The notes beneath the pieces were generated by a model that saw only the letters and a program-made list of their open reading frames with translations, ran no database searches and was not told where the DNA came from. A program made the translations under genes and the position numbers. 64,000 bases of DNA, taken from assembly GCA_022497155.1 (NCBI GenBank), contig MU385715.1, forward strand, positions 682,001-746,000, written 5' to 3'. This DNA is from Whalleya microplaca. Its lineage: Eukaryota > Ascomycota > Sordariomycetes > Xylariales > Xylariaceae. Shown piece by piece: positions 1 to 13,138 of this stretch. Numbering within the stretch: position 1 is the first letter of the stretch; the number at the start of each line of letters is the position of its first letter.

Positions 1-897
1 TGAAACAGGCTGATATATGAAAAAAAGAGCCTCAATATACGTACCAGGTTGATAACCAGCATCTTCTTTGAGTGGTGCACATCGGTAGACTTCTCTCAGT
101 TGATCTGGATCGATTCTGAAGATACCTAGTTTATTGCTCACACCAAGGTATAGCCGCAGCTCCTCGGGCAGTTCCTTCTCCATGTTGAGTGCATTGACCG
201 TGTCTTTCCATATTCTGACATTCTCGAACGTGTATCCCATCTCCTTGATGTCAGCGCTCGACGGGAAATCCACCGGCAATAGAATCTCCTTCTCTGGCTC
301 TGCCGATAGCCCTCTAGCAAGCTTGGCCTCAATCACGGACAAGACTCCACGCCAGCCACGTTCCTTCCAGGGGAAACGTAGAATTAAGAATGCCTCCTTG
401 GACTTCATAGACTGCTTGCGCAGCTTCATCTCGTCCGGCAGCCAGAGGTCGACCGTAACCGTAGCCAGCCTGGCGAACTGTCGTTGGGTGATGAACTCCC
501 ACTTGTGCTCCGTCTTCTCCTTACTCGTTGCATCTACGGCAACCGGAAAGGGACTCTTGAGCTGAGCAAACGTGAAGAGTCGATCGAATTGCAGTCCAGT
601 CGGGAAAACCCTGCTCCTCGTCACCTCGATGCCCTTGCATGACTTGACGGGATAAACGACCAAGCTCTGCACTCGGGGTGGCCCATCGACCTGATCAGGC
701 GAATACTGCTTCGCCAAATTGCTCTTGGCACCCTGAACGCCAGCTATGGAGTGTGTCTGAACCAGCGCATCACTCTTCCGAAGTGGGATGGGCGGTAGGA
801 TTAATACGATCGGTATTAAAAAGGCGCAAATAGTTATGAACAGTAAGAAGAAAGCGCTGGCGTCCAGGTTGAGGCCTTGCAGTAAAGATTGCTCCAT
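1..897 (-). CDS. MOSC-domain protein with N-terminal membrane anchor (partial)
   Basis: The first exon reads from ATG at 897 down to 45, where GTACGT follows as a 5' splice site; the rest lies beyond the left edge. The 284 visible residues begin with a single hydrophobic segment (about residues 16-39), then a MOSC N-terminal beta-barrel domain with the motif YPVKSCKGIEVTRS and a following FPTGLQFDRLF. This arrangement (membrane anchor, MOSC_N, then MOSC) is that of mARC-type amidoxime-reducing molybdenum proteins and their fungal relatives, which bind molybdenum cofactor and reduce N-hydroxylated compounds. The catalytic MOSC half with its cofactor-binding cysteine is outside the window, so the reaction is inferred from the family only. 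An AG at 10-11 would give an intron of only 35 bases, so the true acceptor is probably further left. Confidence 0.85.
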   Translation of the reverse strand, partial: MEQSLLQGLNLDASAFFLLFITICAFLIPIVLILPPIPLRKSDALVQTHSIAGVQGAKSNLAKQYSPDQVDGPPRVQSLVVYPVKSCKGIEVTRSRVFPTGLQFDRLFTFAQLKSPFPVAVDATSKEKTEHKWEFITQRQFARLATVTVDLWLPDEMKLRKQSMKSKEAFLILRFPWKERGWRGVLSVIEAKLARGLSAEPEKEILLPVDFPSSADIKEMGYTFENVRIWKDTVNALNMEKELPEELRLYLGVSNKLGIFRIDPDQLREVYRCAPLKEDAGYQPGTYIEALFFIYQPVS

Positions 898-3800
898 GGT
901 GACAGGTCGGCTTTGCCGGGATATCAGTTCTGACTAGGTAGTAGAAAGAATTGACCGGGATGATTTAAGGCGCCACTCGACCAGCAAGGAGCATCTTCGA
1001 CCTTAATAAATATGTTCAATGAAAATTACGAAAACAATAGAGTGTCAATTAGTATGAGTGAAGCTTGAGTTTCGTTCACATGAAGTCAAAATACAATACA
1101 GGAGAGAAAATTATTGCCTTGAGGACAGGCGCGCTGTCATTCACGTAATGAAACAAAGGGAAACATCTGAAACGTTGAAGGGTAAAGTCATGTGACCTTA
1201 AGCCACTGCTGCTTACAAAGTACTATAGCGCGACACGTGGGCTCCATATCGATTAATGTATATACATACCTGTAAATTTCCTCCTGAGACTCGCCAAATG
1301 GAATTGCAGAATTCTTGGCCGAGACATACATATACCTACGAACATACTAACTACACTATCACCAAAGTTTATCCGAAACCGTGTGAACACCTAAGTAACG
1401 GATTCAATCAATTACTAGAAATCGAAACATAGTCGAAGCTTTACGCTGAGTAACAACCACTTTTACTGCCTCACTAAACCGCAATTGGAGAAAAGATGCG
1501 CTCCAAGTGTTGACAAACAATTTTCGAGCGATGCGATGGTAGTAATCCACCGTGGGCTGTTCGTGGCGGACTTCACTCCGAAAATAGATTAAGCTGGGGA
1601 GGACCGCACCACTTGCGTATTAGTGAATCGGCCGGTAGGGCCGGTAGAGTTGATCGATTCTCTCCGACATTCACGAAGCTAACCGCTACTAGCCAAGGTG
1701 GTCAATCAGGCTAGCCTTGTTGTGTGCGTACTGTGAAGGTAGGTGGTAGGCAGTCTGGTAGTGAAACTGTGGAATTCTCTTGAGCCTGAACAACGCGGCT
1801 ATTCCTGCGTGAAAGACAAAAGTAGTACTGATGGAACCCACCCTTTCTAATCAACCTCCTTAGCCAGGCCTGCTAGGTAGGCAGGGCTTCTAAAGGCTAT
1901 TGAGGCCGTTTCTGATCTACGAAGATCTTGACAATCCTGAAGATCTATTGAGACGGCGCTGGTTATGTTCTGACATACTAGACATTTCAATCTGGTTCAA
2001 ATGCTGGGACCAGGGAAGAGGTTGTGACTAGATGCAAGTTCTTTGCATGCTTCAGCCGTATTCGAAAGACATCGATCATATGTTCACCGCATCATGTATC
2101 GTGCTGGGGATTATGAGCAGAGTCTAGACTAGTGTAGTACCGGCAGTGGAGGGAACAAACAAAGTCGAGACGTTCGTAGACAGCCATGTACTACGTAGTA
2201 GTCGCTGTCAGCTCAATAATAAGTATCCCCGCTCCGAAATTATGGAAGAATTACATGGCCAACTCATGCCAGGCACCACACACTTCAGCCTTGGGTAACA
2301 TGAGAAGATATGCGTAAAGGGGCTGAAAGTCGGAATGCCATCTGGGAAAGTTCACCTCAAGCATATCAGGCGACCCGGATTGATGAGGCGTAGACTTCTT
2401 AGCTACTCAAAGGTGGCATGAACGTGCTTCAGGTTCTCAACTTGCCGTGATTAGGAGCTAGACAATTCCAGCGTCTAAAGGTGAAGGTCGTCGTGTGGGA
2501 ATGCTAAGCCGCATATCGTATCACATCGTACACGAAACCGTCGTCTCACTCAGGAGACATCAAGAGCGCAATACGGAAACAAAATGATTCTTTTTGGATT
2601 GTGTGGATGGCAAGCTCTGCCAGGACGACCAAACATCTGTCAAGCCCTTGACAATGCGGGTGCAACTCTGCATGACCAGGCTGCCAGGGTGGCCAACAAC
2701 CACGGCAAGTTCCTTCAGACCAGGGCTGCCAGGGCACCTTTTCACACCTCAATTCTGAATCGTCTACTCCTTGAGTCTTGTCCCGTCGCAGATCCTTGTC
2801 GCACTCATCCGTCTGGACCGGCCAAGGTATAGTGCATATGTACAAGGACTGATTCACTAATACACGTATAGCAGGCCCGGACTCCCGGGTTAGTACATGT
2901 ACGCAGTTCCGGTCTAGGGAGAGGTTTGTGAAGACGTTATCGTTGTTTTATGGCGTTAAGCCTCGCGACACGAACTTGCTTTTCTACCAAGTAAGCCGAA
3001 TCACTACTAGACCTTATATTATTATGCAAGAAGTACGCCGCTGGCTTTACTAGCACTAGAGTAGCGCGCACCGGAGCGGCGGTATTATACTGTACCAAGA
3101 TAGGCAGGTAAAAGGGGAGGCAAAAAATCTCACTGCTTCTTACCTATTGATTTGTTGCATGCTGCATTTCTCTGCCTCACCCCTAATGTGGCCTACAATA
3201 GAGCCTGCTACATACTGTAGGCAAGGTTTACTGGCATATTGTTCATAGATACTAGCATGTAGTCATCGTCTTAAACACTACAGAAATACATGCCGTCCTT
3301 TATGGATAAACATATAGCGGCCTAGCTATCAGCTGTAACCTCGGCCACTGAGTATCATTGCTCCAGTAGTTCATCCGATACCTAGTGTTTATATAGCTCC
3401 CAGACTTATATTATAGTTGAGCCAGGATCTCTTGATATATACACCAATCCTACCCACATTTGTATTAGTCTAGAAAGTATGTACTACGCCGCATCGTGTT
3501 GTATGAAGAAGTTGCTTGGACCGCGTCCAATGGGAGATTGACATAACTCAATGATGCTCAAACTGTTCTATACATCATAACAGTTTCGGGGTAGAAGCTG
3601 AGGTTTGGCAGCCTCTCCTTATTGGCGTGCCTCCTACGATCTTGCTCTGTCCGGGAATAACAATGTGAACGGGTATGAGGGAGACCCGCGATCAACAGAA
3701 CCCAACCCACGCGGTCGGTAGATTTCGCGTCCGAAGCCGGCGGATACGCAACTAGTCGGGTTATTTCATTAGATTCGGCCGAGCTGCCGAGTGCACGAGA

Positions 3801-4051
3801 TTGCCCTTCTCCACGAACTAAGGGAGTGGCAGTGCAGTGTATTGAGATGAGCTGCCGTCGTATTGTCAATGCATCCGTGGGGAATCGCTACCCCTGAGCC
3901 TCATACCATTGGGATGAGGCTTATAGTTCCTAGTAATAAAACAGCTCTTATCAAGCCAGCTAGTCGGGGGCGGACCCGGTTGTTAAACAAAACCTCATGT
4001 TGTGACTTGTAAGAAAACGAATTCTTATTGAAGTCGAAATAAGTACATGTA
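898..4051. other. Gene-poor intergenic region
   Basis: Upstream of the MOSC gene. Open frames here are all under about 110 codons, overlap on both strands and show no recognisable family signature. The part from about 3000 to 3500 is rich in TA steps and stop codons, as in decayed sequence. No tRNA or rRNA gene is apparent. Confidence 0.5.
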
Positions 4052-4059
4052 TCCGTGTG

Positions 4060-4480
4060 TAGGGTTGCAAATTGTATTATTTAATAAAATACATGCGGTT
4101 TTATTCCTATATTATACCGCACCTTTCAAATCGGCTGCGTTTTATACACTCGCACGGACCTTATATGGCCTAGATATAGCCTAAGCTTTCTCGCTTAATG
4201 TACCTAATTTTAGCTGTATTTTGCAAGATCTTACAGTCGCAAAAGTATATATATATTTTTTAAATAAAATAAAAAATAAAATTTTTATATTAAAAATTAA
4301 ATCTCATTATATATACTATATATTATATTTAAAATAAGTTGTCGACAATATATAAGTGGCTATATAGTCGGCTATATGGTCCAAGCTTTCGGTATAAAAT
4401 ACTACGTTTTATACGCACTTTACAGGGGTTTGGGTATAAAACCGTATCTTTCCGAAAAGTACGGTATCTTTGCAACCCTA
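4060..4480. mobile_element. hAT-like miniature inverted-repeat transposon (MITE), 421 bp
   Basis: The element has perfect 12-bp terminal inverted repeats: TAGGGTTGCAAA at 4060-4071 and its complement at 4469-4480. It is bounded on both sides by the same 8-bp direct repeat TCCGTGTG (4052-4059 and 4481-4488), a target-site duplication. An 8-bp duplication together with TIRs beginning TAGGG is the hallmark of the hAT superfamily. The interior is strongly AT-rich (4240-4340 is nearly all A and T) and encodes no transposase, so it is a non-autonomous copy that would need a hAT transposase from elsewhere. Subterminal stretches such as CGGTTTTAT recur in inverted orientation near both ends. The intact duplication suggests fairly recent insertion. 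Confidence 0.88.
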
Positions 4481-4488
4481 TCCGTGTG

Positions 4489-7400
4489 GGCCTATTATGA
4501 TACATGGTGTTATTGGTTGGTGCCTGTATCAACTACCGTCAAGCTGTCACCTATTGAATCAGTCAGTTTCCTCCTGCGCAAAAGTCAATGGAGATATCGT
4601 GAGTTACATGCTTATACGTACTGCGTAAATACATCCTTTAGGTACATGGTAGCAAATGTGGTATTTGGAATCAAGATATCTATGGCGCAATCGATAGATA
4701 AAAAGCAAGTGTGGCCTTACTAGTGCACAGTGTTCATTCTACATATACACATTGCGACAGTGAACTTCGGGAAATACATATTGTACATACCTAGAATACA
4801 ACGTAGGCATTTGAGTGGAAACAATTGATGGAGACTGCATATGTTCACCGCATAGAAAAAGAGAAACGGTGAGGTAGCCTGAGAATTATGCAATTGACTA
4901 AACTGACCAACTTACTAATAATAAGTAAGGTTAAATTAGCTGTAGAGGGCACCCGCAGACTCTCCGCAACCCACGTGCCTCGTACTGCATATGTTAAGCC
5001 TGCCACCTTTCCGCGCTCCAATCAGATGAAGCCTCAGGAGATACATATTCCCCCCCATTCCCCTCTTTGCTTTTTCCCATCTTGCAGATAACAACCGGAC
5101 CTTTTCAACTGACTTTTCCAATTCATTTAAGAATTCATAACAAGTCGGAACTCTATGCCAAGAGATGGCGACCACTCTGCTCCTGCAAGCACCCTTCTAA
5201 CAGAATACTAATGTTTTCGACTATACTATGTATAGCTGGTACATGCGGGTCCTCGTAACACACAGATCTTACCGTCGGGTGTCAGCCGGGAGTTAAGATG
5301 ACCGATGCAACGATGGGACGATCCACCAAGGATATCTAATCAATAGTAAGAACCAGAAGGCTATATTCTGCTAACGCATGTGGGTTTATATCGCCGCATG
5401 TGGAAATTCCCGAAGAACCTGTCTTTGCGTTTCTTACTACGGCTGGTATTGCTAGGGCCAGGGTTGTAAGGTGATCCTGTCTTGGAAAGATTCAACTAGG
5501 GAAAGATTACTCTCGATTGATCATTCTGTCATTTTGTCGATCACAAGCTACCTAGCTTTCTCATCGTATGGGGGAGACCATCGTGAAGCACGATACATCC
5601 TCCACAGGGCTGGGGAGGCTTTATTGTCCAAGTACAGCTAGGACTTACACTCGGCTCTCTCTAGCCCGCTGGTCAAAGTCCTCATCGGAATAGTATCCGG
5701 TTCTTGGACCTTCCCAACCTCACCACGAAATTAAGACTACTACTACATGGTTGGAGTCTTTGACGCCTTACACGTACGCCATAGGTCAGTGTCGTCACAG
5801 CTAGTTTCCTCATGGGTAGCCTTGACCCTTGAGCCTGATATCTGCTGTCTACTAATGACCCGTCATTCCCTCTACTGCGTAAGCACGCACGCATGCTAGC
5901 CCTTTCCAGCAGACAGGGCATGGTAATTAAGCCTCACCATTCGTCTCATGGTTGTAGTGCTACGGATGCGTAACACACCCTGTCTGGTCCGTGCTTGAGG
6001 ATGCACAGTTCCTGGCCCTTGCTGGGAGACCCCTGATCACGATGGGTCCAATCAACAGTGATGCGATCCCCAAAGACTCATCAACACCAATTCTGTCTTG
6101 CAGCTTAACGTAGCATCCCCGACCCAAGCCAAAGGCCTTTTGCCGGGTCGAAGGACCGGCCCTACTATGTGAGACCTACAGACTTTGACCAGTCACTTCA
6201 GTGACAAAGATTCCAATAAGACCTCAAGGACAGGACCTTGTTGATACTTATATGAACACGGTCTTTGCTGCACATGTTCAGCCCCAGTGATTTGACCTTT
6301 GCCAATGCAGCCCGCACAGTATTTGACGACGCCAATTTTCCTTCGCGGTAGGTTCATTTTGGCATGCTAGTCAGCTTCGTGGTGAAATTTTGCAATATTC
6401 GATATAATTGCCTATCCAGAGTTGGCATGTCTGACTACCCATGTACATGATTCAACCCAGTAATGATAGCTGAAGCTTGTCCTAATGATGCCTTAGGTGT
6501 TCTCGTGAGTTTCAGGCAGAGGTGTCAAGATGCAGTCGAAAATCGACAGAACCAATACCTTCTGGTAGCTGGCTAGCCGCCGTTGATCAAACCGCGTGGT
6601 AGGATCTTGCCAAAAAAATAAAAATTCATTCCGCTCGCCGGTGGGTGTGCCCCAGTTCCCCGCCGCCTGGCTCGCCCGGCGCCCCCATATTGTGGATGTG
6701 ACCCTTGTCTCACTTGCCGTCATCCTATTTCGTCAACGGCTTTCTCTCCCACTCTCGCATCGTACGAAATACTTTTTGTAGGATGATACTCCTAGAGAAA
6801 GTGACACTATTCATCGCCGCGGATATTCGAAGCTGAGATTGGCTTGGCAGATAACATGGACAAACATCTGATGGCTGCATGTCATCAGGTTGCCTCCCTC
6901 ACGTCCCAACTTTTACTCTCCCAGTAGTTGCATCCGCCAAGTCCAGGGGTCCCTGTTACAGCACCAAATAGGCATCCTCAGACGGAACAACCCTTATTGC
7001 GTACTGTGCTCTCTACCAGAGCCTTGGGCTTCTTCTATTCATCCATAACTTCATTGCAAAGATAAACGGACACCGTCATTCGGTCTACGAGTGAAGATTC
7101 TGCCACACATCCCCTACTTCAAGAAGGTTCAACATAGGTAGTCAGGCAGAGAGTATCGATATTTCTTCGACAAACTGTCACAGTCACCACTCTCAATTTG
7201 AAAATCGACAAGGTCAAACTAGTAGATAAGCCCTACATCCTTGACACACGACTCCAGCACGCACGACCCTTGCTCAGCACTTGCGGAAGCCCTGGGCCGA
7301 TGATATCCCTGGTTCTGAATTATCTCCGAACTGAGCAACATTTTGACTTCCTGGCTGTCACCTCATTGTCTTGATATCGATCGACTCCTGACAGCTTCTT

Positions 7401-8578
7401 CCTCGTGTCGACAAGAAGTTGATATACTCTGTCTATTAAGAGTTCATAAATCTCGTACTTCACAACTAGTCTATCTAGCTTGAAAATTTCAGATCGATGC
7501 CAACGAGGACGACCAGTATCCGATTTCATCATTGCCCCCTACTGACACTCTATAGTTGAAACTAGGAACAAGCATTGACAGTCAGCCACTCCCTATTTTG
7601 ATGTACGCTGTTGCATCAGCACACAACTATTGCCAGGCATTATCTTTACTTTGGGACATCTTTGGAAGTGTGAATCTTTCCTAGACGTTTCCGAAAGTAG
7701 CTGCAGAGAGCCTTAAGATTAGCATCTATTACGACAGTTTGTGTTCGCCTCCTTGTCTACCCGCCGCATAATAAAGAAGCCCCGCTATAGCCATCATCCT
7801 GTCAGCAGATCCTCGGGACGGTGGTTCTGATAGGCGGTCTCTAGCAGCGTTAGGGGAGTAATGCAAGGTGGACAGACAACGAGAGCCCCACAGCGATTTC
7901 ATCTTCAACGCTTCCTAGTCACTGGTAACCATAGCTGTTAAGCTTCTGGATTGGTCCTTAAGTACCATTAGCAACACAGCTAGACTAGTCGAGACCGACA
8001 CACCGAGGAATCACCATGCGTAAATAACCATTTCTACTACATCTCTTGACTATCCGAAGACGCCTACTCTCCATTAGAATCTTTTCGTGCCGAAGACCGT
8101 AGAACGGGTCGAACCGCCGGGAGAGACGGGCAGGAACGCTGTAGGTGTGGGAAATCTATTCTATAGCCTACTGAACAACCACGCCGGCCATACGGGATCC
8201 TTAACTATACGTTCATCTCGCACCTGGGATTGAATCTCGTCTTCCTATCTCGAATCGCTAGCACCAGCACCTCCCCACTACTACCGCCTCTTAAGTCGGT
8301 TCTCGAACTAGCAGAGAACCCCGAAGACAGCTTAATGGTGCCTCAAGACCAGGCCAAGTCCTCGTTTTGCCCTGATAAGATTCTCTATTACTTTTCCACC
8401 TACTAGGACATCTCGCGTTGTGCCTTTGCTACTCAGCAAGGAATTGCGGCCTTACGACCAACCCATTAAAGTCGGGCTTCCATGAGGCGACGTTGCGCAA
8501 CCTCCTTGGGACATGATTTAAGTCCCAGTCGCCTCAAATAAACGCGCATCAAACACTTCGCTGAGAACTCCGGCTCCA
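4489..8578. other. Gene-poor intergenic region upstream of the Zn2Cys6 gene
   Basis: No frame in this 4.1 kb carries a convincing protein. The open frames are short (at most about 80 codons) and lie on both strands without family resemblance. The last several hundred bases are probably promoter and 5' leader of the transcription factor gene that starts at 8579. Confidence 0.5.
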
Positions 8579-11092
8579 ATGAGTGAATACTATCAGCACT
8601 ACATGTCATCTTTGACGGGCGCTGGGGACTCGCCGAACCCAAACCCCCAAGATGCGCCATATCAACCCGGGAGCCAACCCGCAAATATAGGAGACACCAG
8701 CCCTCCTCCTATAGCGAATTCGTATCAAAATCTTGGCTACTTTACCGGATTCCCTGACCCGATCATGTTTCAAGCTCCTAAAGCACAAAGTAACCGGAAC
8801 CGCAAGAAGGCTGCTCCTGGTATGGACCATGTCAAACACCGCCGAACACGATCGGGTTGTTATACTTGCCGAAGTCGACGAGTCAAGGTAAGTTGTGATG
8901 GTTATCTCCCGCTAGAACGCCCATACTAAGATTGACTTCAAGTGTGACGAAACGCACCCTATATGTGAACGTAAGCAATGTTTTCTTGCTGTAATAATAC
9001 GGTACCGGGCTGACGGTCGCAGGTTGCCGTAAAGGCAAGAGAGAATGCGTTTACCCCGAGCCCTCGGCGGCAAAGGGGTCTTCTGGTTCGGGAGCGTCGA
9101 AAGAAACGACTTCCTTAAGTCAGGGAGAAAGCCCGACCTCCTCACAGGAAGAAGCAGACGAAGAGGCGGAGAAAGACGTTAAGCTTGAACCGATTTTAGA
9201 CGAAGAGGAACCCAATGAGTCGTACTTGCAATCATCACGGCCCCTGACCGAGCTACGAAGAACTAGTACAGCATCAACCTCGAACGCCCAAGCAAACATT
9301 ACCCGGCAAAGCTCCGAAACGCCATCTCTAGAAGGTGCTAGGAGCTCATCATCGGCGGTATCTACAGGTACTAATACTAGCATCGCGACACCCTTCCAGA
9401 TGTCCGATTCGACGCATCAGTTGAGCTTATCTCATCCGGAATGGTCACATCTACCGCCAGATATTCGGTCTCATCTGAGTTATTACTGCAAAAATATCAC
9501 CCACTTCAATTATGGAATGGTCAACGATACAGACGATTTCTTCAGCTCGATGTTGCCTAGCTTGGCTGTACAGAACGGTAATGATGCTTTACTAAATGCG
9601 GTCGTGGGCTTCTCAGCATACCACCGCACGATTCGGGATACCAATGGCAGAATACAGGATTTCTTGCGTTACTACAACAAAAGTGTTACATTGCTTCTCA
9701 GTTACCTCAAACGGCGAGAGAACCAGAACGTAGCGACCCTATTGACGATATTGCAACTTGCAACCATCGAGGTAAACTAGGCCAATAAATCACCTATAGG
9801 GAAGAACTATTACTGATAGGATAAAGGAATACTTGGGCGACTGGGTGAATCTAATGGGACACCAGAAGGCTGCACTCGACATTTTGACACGATTGTTCAC
9901 ACCTCAGACGATTATGAGCTCTAACACGCGGCAATTGCTCACCTGGTACGTTCGATTCGATGTTTTCGTTGGAATGATGGGAGGGTTCGAGACAAGATTA
10001 CCGCGGGAATGGTTTTCGTACGCAGTTCAATATGGCCGGGAACGAATCGAGAAGGACCCCCAGAATCTACTATGGAAAACAGAATTCCATGCTACTAGTC
10101 TACGCCTGATTTCGGTTGACATGTCTCTTCTCTACGCAAGAGGTGGCCGAGGTGAGGTCTCGGGTGAGGCGTTTGCCGCGGAACATAACCGCCTTACGAC
10201 CCGACTCCACGAATGGCGAGCTATGATTGATCCTGCCATAACCAACCCAGACTATCTCGAAACTGAATTCAAGCATAAGATACCGCTTGATGCAGACAAC
10301 ATAGTCGATCCTTATAAGCCAGGCTACCTCTACAAGTTTCCACTGTTTCGGACTACAATTTTATTGGCAGAATGGCACTCGATTTTCGTCATGCACAAGA
10401 GCCAAGAGGCTCTCGCACTACAGCAAGAACCATCGGAGGAGCTGAGAAGCATGGCGTATACGATCTGCGAGATGTTCGAGGCTGTGCAGCTGTGGCCATT
10501 GGCGCCAAATGGCGCCCTAATTCCGATTCAAGCCTGTCTCGCCATAGCAGCTTTGTTCATGCCCCGAGACACCAGACATACCATGTGGTTTAGACGGAAG
10601 TACGCAATGTTGGAGGGATTAGGGTAAGTACGACTACATGCATCACCTTCTTATGGAGCGAGCCTATGGGAACAAACGTAGCAAGCTACAGCATCAAAAG
10701 TTGTTATGCCTGGCAATTTGACATTCTACATAACGCTTGTCTTCACTAATCTTTCCATTATGCCCCCAACGTCCAGACAATTTGACTAACATTTGGGGTT
10801 TCCTTACGTTAGATATGTCTTCTCGCTCACAATACGGGCTCGAATGGCCGAGATCTTCCGCGATCCTTCTTGTATAGAGTGGTGGCTCCCAAATGGTGAA
10901 GGACTGCGCCCTGTCTTGCGTAACATTCGCGCCTTCGCGGACGAGCGTAATGCGAATCCTGTTTCTGAGCAAACTGAATCTCTCCGAGAGATAAGCGCCA
11001 TTTTTGCAAAGATGCGCCTAGATCAGGATCCCCCATCACCAAACAGCGGGACTTCGTTGTCTCGAGGTAAGGGGAAGGATGCTTCAAGCTAG
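8579..11092 (+). CDS. Zn2Cys6 fungal transcription factor
   Basis: Five exons fit: 8579-8887, 8943-8970, 9023-9771, 9827-10623 and 10813-11092, giving 720 residues with all phases matching. The zinc cluster has the canonical spacing C-x2-C-x6-C-x6-C-x2-C-x6-C, with cysteines at 94, 97, 104, 111, 114 and 121, preceded by a basic HRRTRSG stretch. After an acidic, serine-rich linker comes a helical region typical of the fungal-specific transcription factor domain (Fungal_trans_2 type), including LLTILQLATIE joined to EYLGDWVNLMGHQKAA. It should be a nuclear DNA-binding regulator; the target genes cannot be told. The third intron has a good branch site (CTGAT at 9813-9817) and an AAG acceptor. 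The fourth intron (10624-10812, 189 bp) is the least certain join. The neighbours do not form a cluster. Confidence 0.9.
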
Positions 11093-13138
11093 ACTTGGGC
11101 ACTTATTGGGTGACCTCGTAGGAGTGCATCAATAATGAAGTCATCCCTGACACTTGAACTGAGTCAATATTGAGACCGCCAGAGCTCTGATTAACCTCCC
11201 GGTGACGTTGGTTCTGGTACCAATCGCAGTTTTGGGATTTGCTCATTGGTGGACTACCCGTGATATGCAGTCACGTCTCGAACGACCGGGGTGTGAAACG
11301 TGATTGTCGATGCGGCGAAATGGGACTCGGAATAGGAACCGAGCCGAGATGCAACTCTGCTGCAGGACCAGGGTGACCATGAGTATCGAAGAACCGGTTC
11401 TTCGGCTACTACTACGTTGGCTTGCTAAATCGGGACCATGAGAGATGGAGTCATGCATGCACGCCGACAAGCATATCTAACGGCAATCAATTCATCACAC
11501 CCTGGCACGCATAGTCGAAGTAGACGCCCGGTCTTGTTAGCGTCCCGTACAAAAACCCCCTTGCCAGCCTCATACATCAGACGAACCAGTAACCCAGGGC
11601 TTCGGACCCGAACGACGCAGAGAGAGCGCTTGGTGATGGAGGGCACATTGAAGATCATGAAGCTCCCCCAGGATGCCGTCTCAGCTGCTGCAAGGGAATG
11701 GATATCCTCCCCCCACAGCCGCAGCTCGCATGATCTAACTTCATACTGCAAACTCCACGATTAACTCTTGTCCTATAAGCCTCTACATGGATCCGTATTT
11801 TCCAAACCCATTCTTGGCGCATTGTTCTAACGTTCTACGGGTTTGGAATCTGAGAAGCTCAATTGAGACTACGCCAATCATGACCGTTGCAAGATATCTC
11901 TCCTATCTACACACACACGCACATTCACGAATACGCATATCTACCTAACTATCATAATAGCAATACGTCACAGGCGCCTTAAGCCCTCACTTCATAATTT
12001 ATACCCTATGCATCATGGACATAGAGACGTCTCAATGACCCAGACTCAGCTCACTCATTCATGCCTTCATAGCCACGCCTAGGACAAAACTTACCTTCAC
12101 ATCACTAGCACAACACTCCCTATACGACATCTCAAACCACATTATCAATTCCCTCTAGCCGCAACAGGCACATATATATAATACACCGATATTCAACACC
12201 CTGGTGGTAAGATGGCCCATCAACCATTAATACAAGAGCGTCTTTCAAATACGCCTCTACACATATACAACACACACGGAGTCCAGCTAATAGACAAATT
12301 CGCGGCGTTCCATGGGATAGCCGGGGAATTATACCAAGGGAAAGAAGGAGGAGGGAGGAGGCATCAAGTAAGACTATTCTCAGGGGTCGGGAGAAAGCGG
12401 TACGAATCCGGAAAAGGGGGGAAGGGGAAAGCCCAGACGGCGTCGCGGTTCAGGAGGCTTCGTTAGAATATATACCTACATCTCAAGCATGCGTTTTCTT
12501 TTTATGTTGTATCATAATGTTTAGTGTTTACTTAATGTCTATAGCCAACCTGTTCTACTCAGAGATTTATTATCACTTGTAGTATATATATAAGAAGTAT
12601 AAAGGTGCTGGGGTCTGTACTGTGAAGATGGAGAAAATGCAATCCATGGCTCTGCCACATAAATCACTGACTATGCCTTGTAACTAATATATAAATCGTA
12701 CCCAATATCAATCCAACAAGTCAAGATACAATAGTATTTAGGTAGACTTCCAGATGGCGTTGAACCTATTCCACGGGCAGCAGAAAAATCGGTACATACA
12801 TGCAGATTTACGAACCCCTATTTATCATTTCTTATGCGGAATATTCTTCACGATCTCGAGGTCCACAACTGGGTCAAGGGATGAAAAGCCCTCTTCGAGT
12901 AATTAATAAGCTATAGTAACAACAGAAGGCTTCTCCACGAGAAGAAGCCATCGAATACAGGGGGAAACCCGTTCGTCAACCTCGTCTCGTACACTACCTA
13001 AGTTTTATCTCGTTTTCTCTACCCTTCCACCCCACCCCCATTCCAATTCACTCTAACACGTTTCGTACACATACATAAATGATATCCCTTTAAACAATAA
13101 TAATAAGTGGTAAGTGGCTGGCTGGCTCTTGACACCCC
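11093..13138. other. Intergenic region between transcription factor and mob3
   Basis: This holds the 3' flanks of two convergent genes. An 84-codon frame at 12212-12466 and overlapping frames near 11.4 kb have no recognisable features. The part from 12480 to 12720 is AT-rich with TATATATA runs. I see no RNA gene. Confidence 0.5.

Noticed and set aside
1984..2015. A GGTTCAAAT-containing stretch resembling a tRNA T-arm
   Set aside because: No matching A box, acceptor stem or anticodon arm could be built upstream.
4376..4723. 115-codon ORF overlapping the MITE end
   Set aside because: It begins inside the AT-rich non-coding transposon and crosses its boundary, so it is fortuitous.
9800..9826. 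Alternative acceptor at 9799 in the Zn2Cys6 gene
   Set aside because: It would make a 28-bp intron, below the practical minimum, and insert unexpected residues into a conserved helix.
12212..12466. 84-codon ORF on the plus strand
   Set aside because: No domain, start context or homology cue; glycine/lysine-rich low complexity near the end suggests a chance frame.
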